In this document: in pieces, positions 6,996 to 14,927 of the stretch | Numbering within the stretch: position 1 is the stretch's first letter | Layout: each line of letters starts with the position of its first letter | Assembly (NCBI RefSeq): GCF_946222815.1 | Contig: NZ_CAMJRK010000031.1 | Span: 1-14,927, forward strand | DNA length: 14,927 nucleotides | Reading direction: 5' to 3' | From: an uncultured Leuconostoc sp. | GTDB lineage: Bacteria; Bacillota; Bacilli; Lactobacillales; Lactobacillaceae | Notes under the pieces: generated by a model | The model's database searches: none | What the model was told of the DNA's origin: nothing | Seen by the model: the letters and a program-made list of their open reading frames with translations, nothing else | Program-made: the position numbers and the translations under genes

Positions 6996-9422
6996 ATGAA
7001 TCGATAATGGCTTAATCAACCAAGGTATCCCATCTTTTTTAACATCGACAACATATTGTCCATTACCAATGCGTTGCGATGGATGATAATCACTTAATTG
7101 CAACTCTTGAATTTGCCAACGTGTTGTCAAAATCTGCAGTGCTGTTTCATGAGAATCAAAAATAGTCGCTGCAGCAACATGATAGGCTACTGTCTTTTTC
7201 TGTGTAAAAATCAATAGGCCTTTATTTGCACGTTTTGAACGATTGATTTCTGAAACTGGCATATATTTAAACGCACCATTATTAGCTAAAATTGCTACTT
7301 GTTGTAAATCATTGGTTATAAATACTGCTGCTATAATCGTATCAGTTCCGCGTAGGTCCATTGATTTAACACCAGCCGTACGTGGCCCAATTTCTGGTAC
7401 ATCTGTCACTTTAAATCGTAGACCCACACCGTTGTGAGATAACAGCAAAATCTCTTGTTGATCAACCTGTTTGAAATAAGAGATACTAACGACATAACTA
7501 GCATCTGTCTTAAGTTTAATTGCCATGCTCGTTTTTTTCTTGTAAGCCTTTGGTAACATATCACTTAGTGCTGTCTGTTTGATAAAACCATCATTTGTCA
7601 CAACAGTAAAAGCACCTTCTTGCTCAAGATTATCAATAGCAATGGCTTTAATCACAAACTCATCTGCATGCCAATTGGATAATTGCTGTGAAAAATGTTC
7701 GCCAGTATCCTTCCATTTTGAATCTGGCAATTCATGGACTGGTCGATAAATCATATTCCCTTTGTTAGTAAACATGAACAAATGTTGCGTGGTATTGAGT
7801 TGGCCTTCAAAGATAGCTAGATCATCTTCTGCCAAACCATTATCAGAGTCTGAAGCTTTATAGGACCGTAATGATGCACGCTTGTAGTACCCATTACGAG
7901 AGACCAGTACCTGCACATCCTCTTCAGCAATAGTAACAGCTGAATCAATGACGAGCGTTTCAACCTCAGCTTCAATTTCTGATCGACGCGGTGAACGATA
8001 AGTTGTTGTTATTTCTGCAATTTCGTCACGTATCACATCATTTAAAGCCGTTGATTCATTAATAATCAAATTCAAACCCGTAATTTTATCCGCAAGCGTC
8101 GCAAATTCTTCCTCTAACTGTGTGACATCTGTATTCGTCAAACGATACAACTGTAGTGTGACAATTGCCTCTGCCTGTGGTTGTGTAAATTGATAGCTAT
8201 CAATTAAATTTTGTGTGGCATCTTTTCGATTTTTTGAGGCACGAATCGTCGCCACGACTTCATCTAATATCGACAACATACGAATCAAACCTTCAACAAT
8301 ATGTTGTCGGGCCTGAGCCTTCGCTAATTCATATGCCGATCGTTTCAAAACAACTTCTTTACGAAAGTTCAAAAAAGCTTCCAGCCCTTGTTTCAGACTC
8401 ACATGAACGGGCCTTTGATCATGAATTGCCACCATATTAAAATTATAGGCAATTTGCAAATCTGTTTTTTTGAATAAATAAGTCAATATACCAGCAGCAT
8501 TAGCGTCTTTGTTTAGTTCAATAACAATGGACATGCCTTCCCGATCAGATTCATCGCGAACTTCAGATATACCAGCAACTTCTTTGTTTAAACGAATACC
8601 ATCAATTTTAGATACTAAAGTTGATTTTACGACTTCGTATGGTAATTCAGTAATTTCAATTTTCTTTTTGCCACCCTTTATTTCTGAAATGGCTGTTTTG
8701 GCACGAACAACAATTTTGCCACGACCAGTTTTATAAGCTTTTTTAATACCATCAAGGCCCTGTATAATGCCACCTGTTGGAAAATCTGGCCCTTTCACAT
8801 AACGCATCAGCGCAGACAAAGGTGCTTCGGGATGATCAAGTAAATAAGTTAAAGCACCATTTATTTCTTTTAAATTATGTGGTGGTATTTCTGTCGCATA
8901 ACCTGCAGAAATACCCGTAGCACCATTAATGAATAAACTCAAAACCCGTGATGGTAAAACAGTTGGCTCATACGTTGTGTCGTCAAAATTCAAAACCATA
9001 TTAACAGTTTCTTGGCCTAGGTCTGTCATCATTTCCCCAGCAATTTTTGACAAGCGCGCCTCAGTATAACGCATAGCTGCCGCTGGATCATTGTCTACAG
9101 AACCATTGTTACCGTTCATATCAATTAGAGGCTCGCGTACTTTCCAGTTTTGTGACAACCGAACCATTGCTTCATAGATTGATGAGTCACCATGCGGATG
9201 AAAATTCCCCATGACATTACCAACTGATTTTGCTGATTTACGATAAGGGTGGTCAAATGTATTGCCATCTTGATCCATCGCAAATAAAATACGTCGTTGT
9301 ACTGGTTTTAGCCCATCACGAATATCTGGTAACGCACGTTCTTGAATAATATATTTTGAATAACGCCCAAAGCGTTCGCCCATCACTGCTTCGAGTGAAA
9401 GTTCAGTTATACGATCTGCCAT
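6984..9422 (-). CDS. parC: DNA topoisomerase IV subunit A
   Basis: ParC is the DNA breakage-reunion subunit of topoisomerase IV, which unlinks daughter chromosomes. The 812-residue protein has the winged-helix region with HPHGDSSIYEAM at 75-86 and the catalytic tyrosine in RYTEAR at Y119. A coiled-coil tower region and a C-terminal beta-pinwheel follow. I see no QRRGGKG GyrA box, which together with the upstream parE favours ParC over GyrA. The quinolone-determining positions are the unsubstituted S80, S81 and E84. The first available ATG is at 9422, because an in-frame TAG lies 15 bases upstream. Its ribosome binding site is weak (AGG, 11 bases away), and it sits 146 bases after parE. Confidence 0.97.
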   Translation of the reverse strand: MADRITELSLEAVMGERFGRYSKYIIQERALPDIRDGLKPVQRRILFAMDQDGNTFDHPYRKSAKSVGNVMGNFHPHGDSSIYEAMVRLSQNWKVREPLIDMNGNNGSVDNDPAAAMRYTEARLSKIAGEMMTDLGQETVNMVLNFDDTTYEPTVLPSRVLSLFINGATGISAGYATEIPPHNLKEINGALTYLLDHPEAPLSALMRYVKGPDFPTGGIIQGLDGIKKAYKTGRGKIVVRAKTAISEIKGGKKKIEITELPYEVVKSTLVSKIDGIRLNKEVAGISEVRDESDREGMSIVIELNKDANAAGILTYLFKKTDLQIAYNFNMVAIHDQRPVHVSLKQGLEAFLNFRKEVVLKRSAYELAKAQARQHIVEGLIRMLSILDEVVATIRASKNRKDATQNLIDSYQFTQPQAEAIVTLQLYRLTNTDVTQLEEEFATLADKITGLNLIINESTALNDVIRDEIAEITTTYRSPRRSEIEAEVETLVIDSAVTIAEEDVQVLVSRNGYYKRASLRSYKASDSDNGLAEDDLAIFEGQLNTTQHLFMFTNKGNMIYRPVHELPDSKWKDTGEHFSQQLSNWHADEFVIKAIAIDNLEQEGAFTVVTNDGFIKQTALSDMLPKAYKKKTSMAIKLKTDASYVVSISYFKQVDQQEILLLSHNGVGLRFKVTDVPEIGPRTAGVKSMDLRGTDTIIAAVFITNDLQQVAILANNGAFKYMPVSEINRSKRANKGLLIFTQKKTVAYHVAAATIFDSHETALQILTTRWQIQELQLSDYHPSQRIGNGQYVVDVKKDGIPWLIKPLSIHATK

Positions 9423-9482
9423 ATATAAGATTGCCTATTATTACTTAATAGACACATTTCCTTTCAAATAAAATTACTACGC

Positions 9483-9510
9483 AAATGCCATACAATTGTC
9501 CCCGGCATTT
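9483..9510 (-). repeat. Hairpin between parE and parC
   Basis: AAATGCC and GGCATTT form a perfect seven-pair stem around a 14-base loop containing the palindrome ACAATTGT. No U-run follows on either strand, so it is not a typical terminator. It lies in the 146-base parE-parC gap, about 60 bases before the parC start. It may be an RNA processing or stability element. A weak promoter-like string (TTGTAT, 17 bases, TTTATT) overlaps it, but I do not rely on that. Confidence 0.35.
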
Positions 9511-9568
9511 CAACAGCTAGTCAGATTACTATCTCATCATTACAGCCTTTCGACATACAGCAAGATAA

Positions 9569-11641
9569 TTATTTATCGCCCTTTTGCCATGTTGTAATTA
9601 CGGGTTCATTTATTTTTGTATCATTTTTTGAAACTGAATCGATATTTTCATGGTTACGTACTTTTTCGAAAATATCGCTGGCATTACTGTCATAACCTTC
9701 AACAGTGTCTAATATTGATCCCGATTCATCTAACGTAAAGTGGACATTTGCTTCAATCCACTCACGACGTGGTTCAACTTTATCTCCCATCAGTGTTGTC
9801 ACACGCTTTTCAGCAAGCACAGCATCATCGATTTTCACACGAATTAACGTACGTGATTCAGGATCCATTGTTGTTTCCCACAATAAAGGCGCATTCATTT
9901 CACCTAATCCCTTAAAACGAGTTAATTCGTAACGGGCATCATTTTGATTTGTAATCGTTTCTAATTCGTCGTTTGTCCATGCAAACTTATCATCGAATTT
10001 TTTAGATGTATATTTAACACGATACAATGGCGGTAAAGCAATATAAACTCGGCCTGCCTCAATTAATGGTCTCATATACTTATAAAAGAACGTTAAAAGC
10101 AACGTCTGTATATGTGCGCCATCATCATCAGCATCGGTCATAATAATAACCTTACTAAATGCGGTATCAGCAACCTTGAAATCAGATCCAACGCCACCAC
10201 CTATAGCGTAAATCAGCGTTGAAATTTCCTCATTTTTCAAAATATCAGCGAGTTTTGCTTTTTCTGTGTTTAAAACTTTACCACGTAACGGTAAAATCGC
10301 TTGAAACTTACGATCTCGACCTTGTTTGGCTGAACCACCGGCAGAATCACCTTCCACCAAAAACAACTCATTATGTTCAGCATTCTTTGATTGTGCTGGT
10401 GCTAACTTGCCTGACAGCAGTCGATCCTTTTGACCTTTTGTCTTGCCTGTTCGACTTTCGTCACGCGCTTTACGTGCCGCTTCACGTGCTTCACGTGCTC
10501 GAATTGATTTTCGAATGAGATTTTGACCAAAATCACCATTTTCCATTAAAAATCGTCCTAAAGTTTCATTCACAACAGCATCAACAATCCCACGTGCTTC
10601 TGGTGTCCCTAACTTATCTTTAGTCTGACCCTCAAATTGCAAAAATTGTTCCGGGACACGTAATGAAATAACGGCTGCTAATCCTTCGCGAACATCAGTA
10701 CCTTCAAGATTTTTATCTTTTTCTTTTAATAAGTTAACTTTTCTAGCATATTCGTTAAACGCTTTAGTCCATGCTGTACGGAAACCAACTTCATGTGTCC
10801 CACCATCTTGCGTACGTACATTGTTAACAAATGATAACAATGTTTCTGAGTAACCATCATTGTATTGCGCAGCTACTTCAACAGCAATACCATCTTGTTG
10901 CCCTTCAAACGTCATAATTGAGCCAATGGTTTCTTTTTCTTCGTTCAAGAAACCAACAAAAGCCTCTAGTCCCTTTTCATAATGATACTCTTCAACTCTT
11001 TTTGGCTTCACCCGGTCATCAGTTAAACTAAATTTAACACCTGACATCAAAAAGGCTGATTCGCGCAATCGTTCAGATAAAGTATCATATTTATAAACCG
11101 TAGCACTAAAAATAGTTGCATCTGGTTTAAAAGTTACTTTTGTGCCACTATGCTCTTTGGTCACACCTAAGTCACGTAACGTACCTACTGGTTGTCCACC
11201 TTTAATAAAATCTTCTTGCCACTTGTGTCCATCACGAACAATTGTCACTTGTAAGCTTTCAGATAAGGCATTAACAACTGAAGAACCAACACCATGCAAC
11301 CCACCAGATGTCGCATAACCACCCTGGCCAAATTTACCACCAGCATGCAGCACGGTCAAAATAACCTCAGGCGTTGGTTTGCCAGACTCATGCATACCAA
11401 CAGGCATGCCGCGGCCAAAATCCTGCACCGTAATGGCATTATTTTCGTGAATTGTCACCCGAATATCATGGCCATAACCGCCTAGGGCCTCATCAACGGC
11501 ATTATCGACAATTTCATAAACTAGGTGATGCAAACCACGGCCATCTGTTGAGCCAATATACATTCCTGGACGTTTACGAACTGCCTCAAGTCCTTCTAAA
11601 ATTTTTATTGAATCTGAATCATAATGGTTTTTTTCTGCCAT
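9569..11641 (-). CDS. parE: DNA topoisomerase IV subunit B
   Basis: ParE is the ATPase subunit that drives topoisomerase IV. The 690-residue protein has the GHKL ATPase motifs: EIVDNAVDEA with E43 and N47, DFGRGMPVG at 74-82, and GGLHGVGSSVVNAL, the ATP lid. A transducer domain follows. The TOPRIM motifs are LVEGDSAGGSAKQGRD and MTDADDDGAHI, then RFKGLGEMNAPLLWETTMDP near the end. A tail of roughly 40 mostly polar residues follows the conserved VHFTLDESGSILDTVE block and looks species-specific. The ATG at 11641 matches the family start, but its ribosome binding site is weak (GAG, six bases away). It is divergent from plsY and upstream of parC, a widespread Firmicute arrangement. Confidence 0.97.
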   Translation of the reverse strand: MAEKNHYDSDSIKILEGLEAVRKRPGMYIGSTDGRGLHHLVYEIVDNAVDEALGGYGHDIRVTIHENNAITVQDFGRGMPVGMHESGKPTPEVILTVLHAGGKFGQGGYATSGGLHGVGSSVVNALSESLQVTIVRDGHKWQEDFIKGGQPVGTLRDLGVTKEHSGTKVTFKPDATIFSATVYKYDTLSERLRESAFLMSGVKFSLTDDRVKPKRVEEYHYEKGLEAFVGFLNEEKETIGSIMTFEGQQDGIAVEVAAQYNDGYSETLLSFVNNVRTQDGGTHEVGFRTAWTKAFNEYARKVNLLKEKDKNLEGTDVREGLAAVISLRVPEQFLQFEGQTKDKLGTPEARGIVDAVVNETLGRFLMENGDFGQNLIRKSIRAREAREAARKARDESRTGKTKGQKDRLLSGKLAPAQSKNAEHNELFLVEGDSAGGSAKQGRDRKFQAILPLRGKVLNTEKAKLADILKNEEISTLIYAIGGGVGSDFKVADTAFSKVIIMTDADDDGAHIQTLLLTFFYKYMRPLIEAGRVYIALPPLYRVKYTSKKFDDKFAWTNDELETITNQNDARYELTRFKGLGEMNAPLLWETTMDPESRTLIRVKIDDAVLAEKRVTTLMGDKVEPRREWIEANVHFTLDESGSILDTVEGYDSNASDIFEKVRNHENIDSVSKNDTKINEPVITTWQKGDK

Positions 11642-11716
11642 GAATACTCATATCTTTCTTAATTTCATACACACACGACAACAATAATTGTTCATCATCA
11701 CGCGTCAATCTATATT

Positions 11717-11745
11717 ATCATAGATGAAAAAATGCATTCTGACAA
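11717..11745 (-). promoter_or_regulatory. parE: Promoter of parE-parC
   Basis: The minus strand has TTGTCA (11745-11740) as -35 and TATGAT (11722-11717) as -10, each one base from consensus, with a 17-base spacer. Initiation near 11710 gives a leader of about 70 bases. The leader contains the small dyad AACAAT-A-ATTGTT at 11680-11692. Confidence 0.7.
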
Positions 11746-11791
11746 GTATAAATATTTTAATTTGATTAAGTTACCCCCTCTACTATCTATT

Positions 11792-11818
11792 TTTATGCTA
11801 AAATTAAATTTATGCTAA
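11792..11818 (+). repeat. Direct repeat at the plsY promoter
   Basis: TTTATGCTAA occurs at 11792-11801 and again at 11809-11818, 17 bases start to start. The first copy contains the extended -10 of the probable plsY promoter. The second would lie just downstream of transcription initiation. It could be a binding site for a regulator contacting successive turns, or chance. Confidence 0.3.
11796..11804 (+). promoter_or_regulatory. plsY: Probable plsY promoter (extended -10)
   Basis: TGCTAAAAT matches an extended -10 (TGn followed by TAAAAT at 11799-11804), 40 bases before the plsY start codon. No good -35 stands 17 bases upstream, which is common for extended -10 promoters. This and the parE promoter share the 202-base divergent region 11642-11843. 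Confidence 0.5.
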
Positions 11819-11843
11819 CGCATCAATATGAGGAGTTTAAATC

Positions 11844-12461
11844 ATGTTTTCAACGATATTAATGTTCGTTTTTTCTTATTTACTTGGGTCTCTAATGCCC
11901 GGATTTTGGATTGGTAAATTATTTTATCATAAAGATATCCGCGATGAAGGCTCTGGTAATGTCGGTTCAACAAATTCATTTCGTGTTCTAGGTACTACAG
12001 CCGGAATCATAACATTAGCACTTGATTTATTAAAAGGTACTGCAGCTGGCCTACTACCTCTACTATTCAACAGTAACATTAATCCAATGTTAGTTGGTGT
12101 TGGTGCTATTATCGGTCATACATTTTCAATTTGGATCAAATTTAAAGGTGGCAAGGCTGTTGCTACCTCAGCTGGCATTCTGTTAGCCTATAACCCTTAT
12201 TTTTTCATTTTAGCTATCAGCGTATTTATTTTAGTGTTACTGATAACTTCAATGGTTTCGATGAGTGCTATGATTAGTTTTAGTTTCGCAGTTTTGATGT
12301 CATTATTTTACCATGACTTAATTTTAACAATCGTTACTATTATATTGACAATATTCGTTTTTTATCGACACCGTTCAAATATTTCTCGTATTAAAAACGG
12401 TACAGAAAGTACAGTGCCGTTTGGCTTATATAATCGTATTCGTAACCATCGACATCAATAA
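11844..12461 (+). CDS. plsY: Acyl-phosphate:glycerol-3-phosphate acyltransferase
   Basis: PlsY is an integral membrane enzyme that transfers an acyl group from acyl-phosphate to glycerol 3-phosphate, the first step of phosphatidic acid synthesis with PlsX. The 205-residue protein is hydrophobic, with several membrane segments: about 4-24, 51-76, 82-100, and a long hydrophobic stretch at about 108-175 that probably holds two or three. The family motifs are visible: GSGNVGSTNSFRVLG at 36-50, the DLLKG segment, and GHTFSIWIKFKGGKAVATSAG. The ATG at 11844 has an AGGAG site eight bases upstream. It is the only plus-strand gene here. Its stop codon lies inside the terminator arm shared with dtd. 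The last segment, after about residue 175, is basic and probably cytoplasmic. Confidence 0.96.
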   Translation: MFSTILMFVFSYLLGSLMPGFWIGKLFYHKDIRDEGSGNVGSTNSFRVLGTTAGIITLALDLLKGTAAGLLPLLFNSNINPMLVGVGAIIGHTFSIWIKFKGGKAVATSAGILLAYNPYFFILAISVFILVLLITSMVSMSAMISFSFAVLMSLFYHDLILTIVTIILTIFVFYRHRSNISRIKNGTESTVPFGLYNRIRNHRHQ

Positions 12462-12506
12462 AAAAATGGTAAGTTGTCTAGGCAACTTACCATTTTTTAT
12501 TGATGT
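12452..12506. terminator. Bidirectional terminator shared by plsY and dtd, containing both stop codons
   Basis: The arms 12452-12476 and 12483-12506 form a 24-pair stem with one bulged A (12460) and a six-base loop. The core, AAAAAATGGTAAGTTG with its complement, is a perfect 16 pairs. T-runs of six or seven follow on both strands. The plsY stop (12459-12461) lies in one arm and the dtd stop (12497-12499) in the other. Because the arms are complementary, both reading frames end in the same codons, CAT CAA TAA (His-Gln-stop). Confidence 0.93.
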
Positions 12507-12943
12507 GCTGTATCAAATAATATCGTAACCGGCCCATCATTAATCAATGACACTTGCATATTAGCGCCAAATTCACCCGTTACGACAGATAACCCAGCTG
12601 CACGCAATGACTCATTAAAATGATCGTACATAAGAGAGGCAAATTTTGGTGCTCCCGCATCAGTAAAACTAGGCCGATTGCCCTTTTTAGTATTAGCAAA
12701 TAATGTGAACTGTGAAATAGACAATATGGCACCGTTTACATCTTGAATACTTAAATTCATACGCTCATTATCATCTTCAAATACACGTAATTGACTAATT
12801 TTTCTGACAAGATAATCAATTTCTAATTGGCTATCATCATCTGCCACACCAACAAGTAAAACGAATCCATGATCAATTTCACCAACTTTATTGCTAGCAA
12901 TACTGACACTTGCTTGTGTCACACGTTGTAATACTATTTTCAT
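12497..12943 (-). CDS. dtd: D-aminoacyl-tRNA deacylase
   Basis: Dtd hydrolyses the ester bond of D-aminoacyl-tRNA (and glycyl-tRNA-Ala), keeping D-amino acids out of translation. The 148-residue protein is the normal length. It has the family start MKIVLQRVTQASVSI, the SQFTL catalytic motif at 77-81, and the NxGPVT motif at 135-140 that contacts the substrate amino acid through the cross-subunit Gly-Pro. The start at 12943 has an AGAGG site five bases upstream. It follows relA after a 95-base gap with no convincing terminator or promoter, so it is probably transcribed with relA, a common pairing in Firmicutes. Its last two codons and stop lie in the shared terminator. Confidence 0.97.
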   Translation of the reverse strand: MKIVLQRVTQASVSIASNKVGEIDHGFVLLVGVADDDSQLEIDYLVRKISQLRVFEDDNERMNLSIQDVNGAILSISQFTLFANTKKGNRPSFTDAGAPKFASLMYDHFNESLRAAGLSVVTGEFGANMQVSLINDGPVTILFDTAHQ

Positions 12944-13038
12944 TTTTACCTCTATGTTTTTTCAATCATATTTACTAACAAAATTTTATTAGATCATAGC
13001 AACGCAAATAATGATTGCTTTAAAAATATTTATAAATC

Positions 13039-14927
13039 TTAGTGAAAAGCCCGCTCAACATCATAAACCGCAGGCAATGTATTTAGCGCATCCATAATAC
13101 CATTGAGCTGCATACTATTTTTGACACCAAGTGACAATGACACCTGCGCCATGCCATTTTTGGTCACATGTCCATTAACCGAATTTACAAATCTTGTACG
13201 GCCATTAACAGCACGTAAAACATCATTGAGCAACCCATTACGATTTTCACCGTGAACTGTCAAATCAGCGTCATAATTAGGCTTTAAGCCTTCCTCATTT
13301 TCCCATTGAACATCAACTAAACGTTGTCCTTGCGTTTCGGCAGCACGAATATTGGGACATCCAACTCGGTGAACAGAAATACCACGTCCTTTGGTAATAT
13401 AGCCAATTACTTGATCCCCAGGAACTGGTGTACAACAACGTCCCAATCGAATTAAAAGATTATCAACACCAGCAATCACTATATCATCTGCTGTGCCTTT
13501 TTGACGTTGCGTTAATGCTGTTTCACTACGCTTAATTTCATGTCCTTCTTCAAGTAACTCGCGCTGTAACTCAGCTGTTTCCGCTTCTTGTTTTGCTTCA
13601 CGGATGCCCTCAGTCAATTTATTAGCCACACCAGGACCCGCAACATCTCCGTAACCAACCGCTGCAAACATATCATCATATGAATGATAATGTAACGCCT
13701 CAGCTGTCTTTGATATGTTCTCTGTCGTTAAAAGCTCTGCTGGATTAAAACCAGTATCACGCAAGTTACGGGTTACTAATTCTCGACCAGCTTCAATATT
13801 ATCATCACGGTCTAACTGCTTAAAATATTGTTTAATTTTATTACGTGCACGACGTGTGGAAACTAAATCTAACCAGTCTCGACTCGGTTTTGCGGTTGCA
13901 CTTGTTATAATTTCAATAATGTCGCCAGTTTTAATTTTATAATCAAGCGGTACAATACGACCATTAATTTTTGAACCTGTGGTTCTAATGCCCACGTTCG
14001 TATGAATTGAAAAAGCCATATCAAGTGGTCCGGCACCTTTAGCTAACTCAAAAACATCTCCTCGTGGTGTAAACGCATATACCCGGTCACTAAATAAATC
14101 ACCTTGGACACCATCCATGAAATCTTCCGCATTTTTCGCATCTTCTTGCAACTCTAAAATGCCTTGAATAACATTTAGTGTTTGTTGGTTATGGTCAGTA
14201 ACTTTAACTTCTTTATTGACACCTTTGTTTTGCTTATAAGCCCAATGTGCTGCCACACCAAATTCTGCCACTTCATGCATTGTATGTGTTCTAATTTGCA
14301 CCTCTAGTGGTCGGCCACCAGGGCCAATCACTGTGGTATGTAAGCTTTGGTAACCATTTGCTTTTGGTAACGCAATATAATCTTTGAATCGACCTGGTAA
14401 GGGCATCCATTTTGAATGAATCGCACCAAGTACAGCATATGTATCTGGAATTGTTTCTGTCAAAACACGTACCGCAGATAAATCATAAATTTCTTCAAAA
14501 GCCTTGTGTTTATCCGTCATTTTACGATAAATTGAATAAATATGCTTTGGCCGACCATAAACATCGACAGGCTTCAATTCAAGGTCCTGAATGGCTGCTT
14601 CAATTTCAGACACTGCTTCTTGTACATAACGAATACGTTCATCACGTTTCATATTCATTCGTGATGCAATACTATGATATTTTTCTTGATTTAAATAACT
14701 TAAAGACAAATCTTCAAGTTCCCACTTAATTGTACTAATACCTAATCGGTCAGCCAATGGTGCATAAATATCTAAAGTTTCACTTGCAATACGATGTTGT
14801 TTTTCCTCACGTAATGCACCTAAAGTTCGCATATTATGCAATCTATCAGCCAGTTTAACGATAATAACACGAATATCTTTTGACATTGCCAAAAGTAATT
14901 TACGATGATTTTCGGCAAGTTGTTCCT
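13039..14927 (-). CDS. relA: Bifunctional (p)ppGpp synthetase/hydrolase, RelA/SpoT family (5' end beyond the window)
   Basis: This enzyme makes and degrades (p)ppGpp in the stringent response at the ribosome. About 629 residues are present. The frame stays open to the right edge (EQLAENHRKLLLAMSKDIRV), so roughly the first 110-130 residues are outside. Visible parts in order: the end of the HD hydrolase domain (VKLADRLHNMRTLGALREEKQ); the synthetase domain with DVYGRPKHIYSIYRKM, GRFKDYIALPKANGYQSLHT and EVQIRTHTMHEVAEFGVAAHWAYK; a TGS domain from VYAFTPRGDVFELAKGAGPLDMAFSIHTNVG; a cysteine-containing domain with RCCTPVPGD and HRVGCPN; and a C-terminal ACT domain. The intact conserved HD segment suggests a Rel-type hydrolase, but the HDxxED motif is not in view. 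dtd lies immediately downstream. Confidence 0.96.
   Translation of the reverse strand, partial: EQLAENHRKLLLAMSKDIRVIIVKLADRLHNMRTLGALREEKQHRIASETLDIYAPLADRLGISTIKWELEDLSLSYLNQEKYHSIASRMNMKRDERIRYVQEAVSEIEAAIQDLELKPVDVYGRPKHIYSIYRKMTDKHKAFEEIYDLSAVRVLTETIPDTYAVLGAIHSKWMPLPGRFKDYIALPKANGYQSLHTTVIGPGGRPLEVQIRTHTMHEVAEFGVAAHWAYKQNKGVNKEVKVTDHNQQTLNVIQGILELQEDAKNAEDFMDGVQGDLFSDRVYAFTPRGDVFELAKGAGPLDMAFSIHTNVGIRTTGSKINGRIVPLDYKIKTGDIIEIITSATAKPSRDWLDLVSTRRARNKIKQYFKQLDRDDNIEAGRELVTRNLRDTGFNPAELLTTENISKTAEALHYHSYDDMFAAVGYGDVAGPGVANKLTEGIREAKQEAETAELQRELLEEGHEIKRSETALTQRQKGTADDIVIAGVDNLLIRLGRCCTPVPGDQVIGYITKGRGISVHRVGCPNIRAAETQGQRLVDVQWENEEGLKPNYDADLTVHGENRNGLLNDVLRAVNGRTRFVNSVNGHVTKNGMAQVSLSLGVKNSMQLNGIMDALNTLPAVYDVERAFH

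Noticed and set aside
6984..9422. Alternative assignment of this gene as gyrA.
   Set aside because: No GyrA box is visible, the upstream neighbour is parE, and plsY-parE-parC is a known arrangement, so parC is preferred.
12944..13038. Near-palindrome CTAATAAAATTTTGTTAG between relA and dtd, considered as a terminator or operator.
   Set aside because: It consists almost entirely of A and T, has no U-run after it, and no promoter pair could be fitted around it.
1..14927. Mobile element, defence system, CRISPR array, or tRNA/rRNA genes.
   Set aside because: No transposase, integrase, spaced direct-repeat array, cloverleaf or rRNA signature was seen. All sizeable frames are core housekeeping genes.

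Overview
The window looks like a low-GC Gram-positive chromosome, most likely a lactic acid bacterium of the Leuconostoc/Weissella branch. This rests on gene order and protein character: the rimP-nusA-ylxR-ylxQ-infB-rbfA cluster, a plsY gene divergent from parE-parC, a cysteine-free L33/S14 pair, and a short NusA without a C-terminal repeat domain. The genus is an inference from protein resemblance, not a database result. Every gene except plsY is on the minus strand. I see no mobile element, prophage, CRISPR array, rRNA or tRNA.

Layout from high to low coordinates, which is the direction of transcription for most genes. A bifunctional (p)ppGpp synthetase/hydrolase gene (relA/rel, 5' end outside the window) is followed by dtd (D-aminoacyl-tRNA deacylase). 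dtd converges on plsY (glycerol-3-phosphate acyltransferase, plus strand), and one long inverted repeat serves as terminator and holds both stop codons. plsY is divergent from parE-parC (topoisomerase IV). ppaC (manganese-dependent pyrophosphatase) follows parC with its own probable promoter. Next is a two-gene unit, rpmG-rpsN, encoding zinc-free L33 and S14, with a good promoter overlapped by dyad symmetries and a clear terminator further downstream. Last is the rimP-nusA-ylxR-ylxQ-infB-rbfA operon, running off the left edge.

Functionally this is core information processing: ribosome maturation (RimP, RbfA), translation initiation (IF2), transcription elongation and termination (NusA), RNA-binding accessory proteins (YlxR, YlxQ), ribosomal proteins, DNA decatenation, tRNA proofreading, stringent response, pyrophosphate removal and phospholipid synthesis. 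I did not find a convincing new multi-gene system. The best leads are regulatory. The rimP operon leader has a strong promoter, then a terminator-like hairpin overlapped by a competing hairpin, which is the layout of a transcription attenuator. The zinc-free L33/S14 promoter has two inverted repeats that could be operators. The plsY/dtd terminator includes the last codons and stop codons of both genes.
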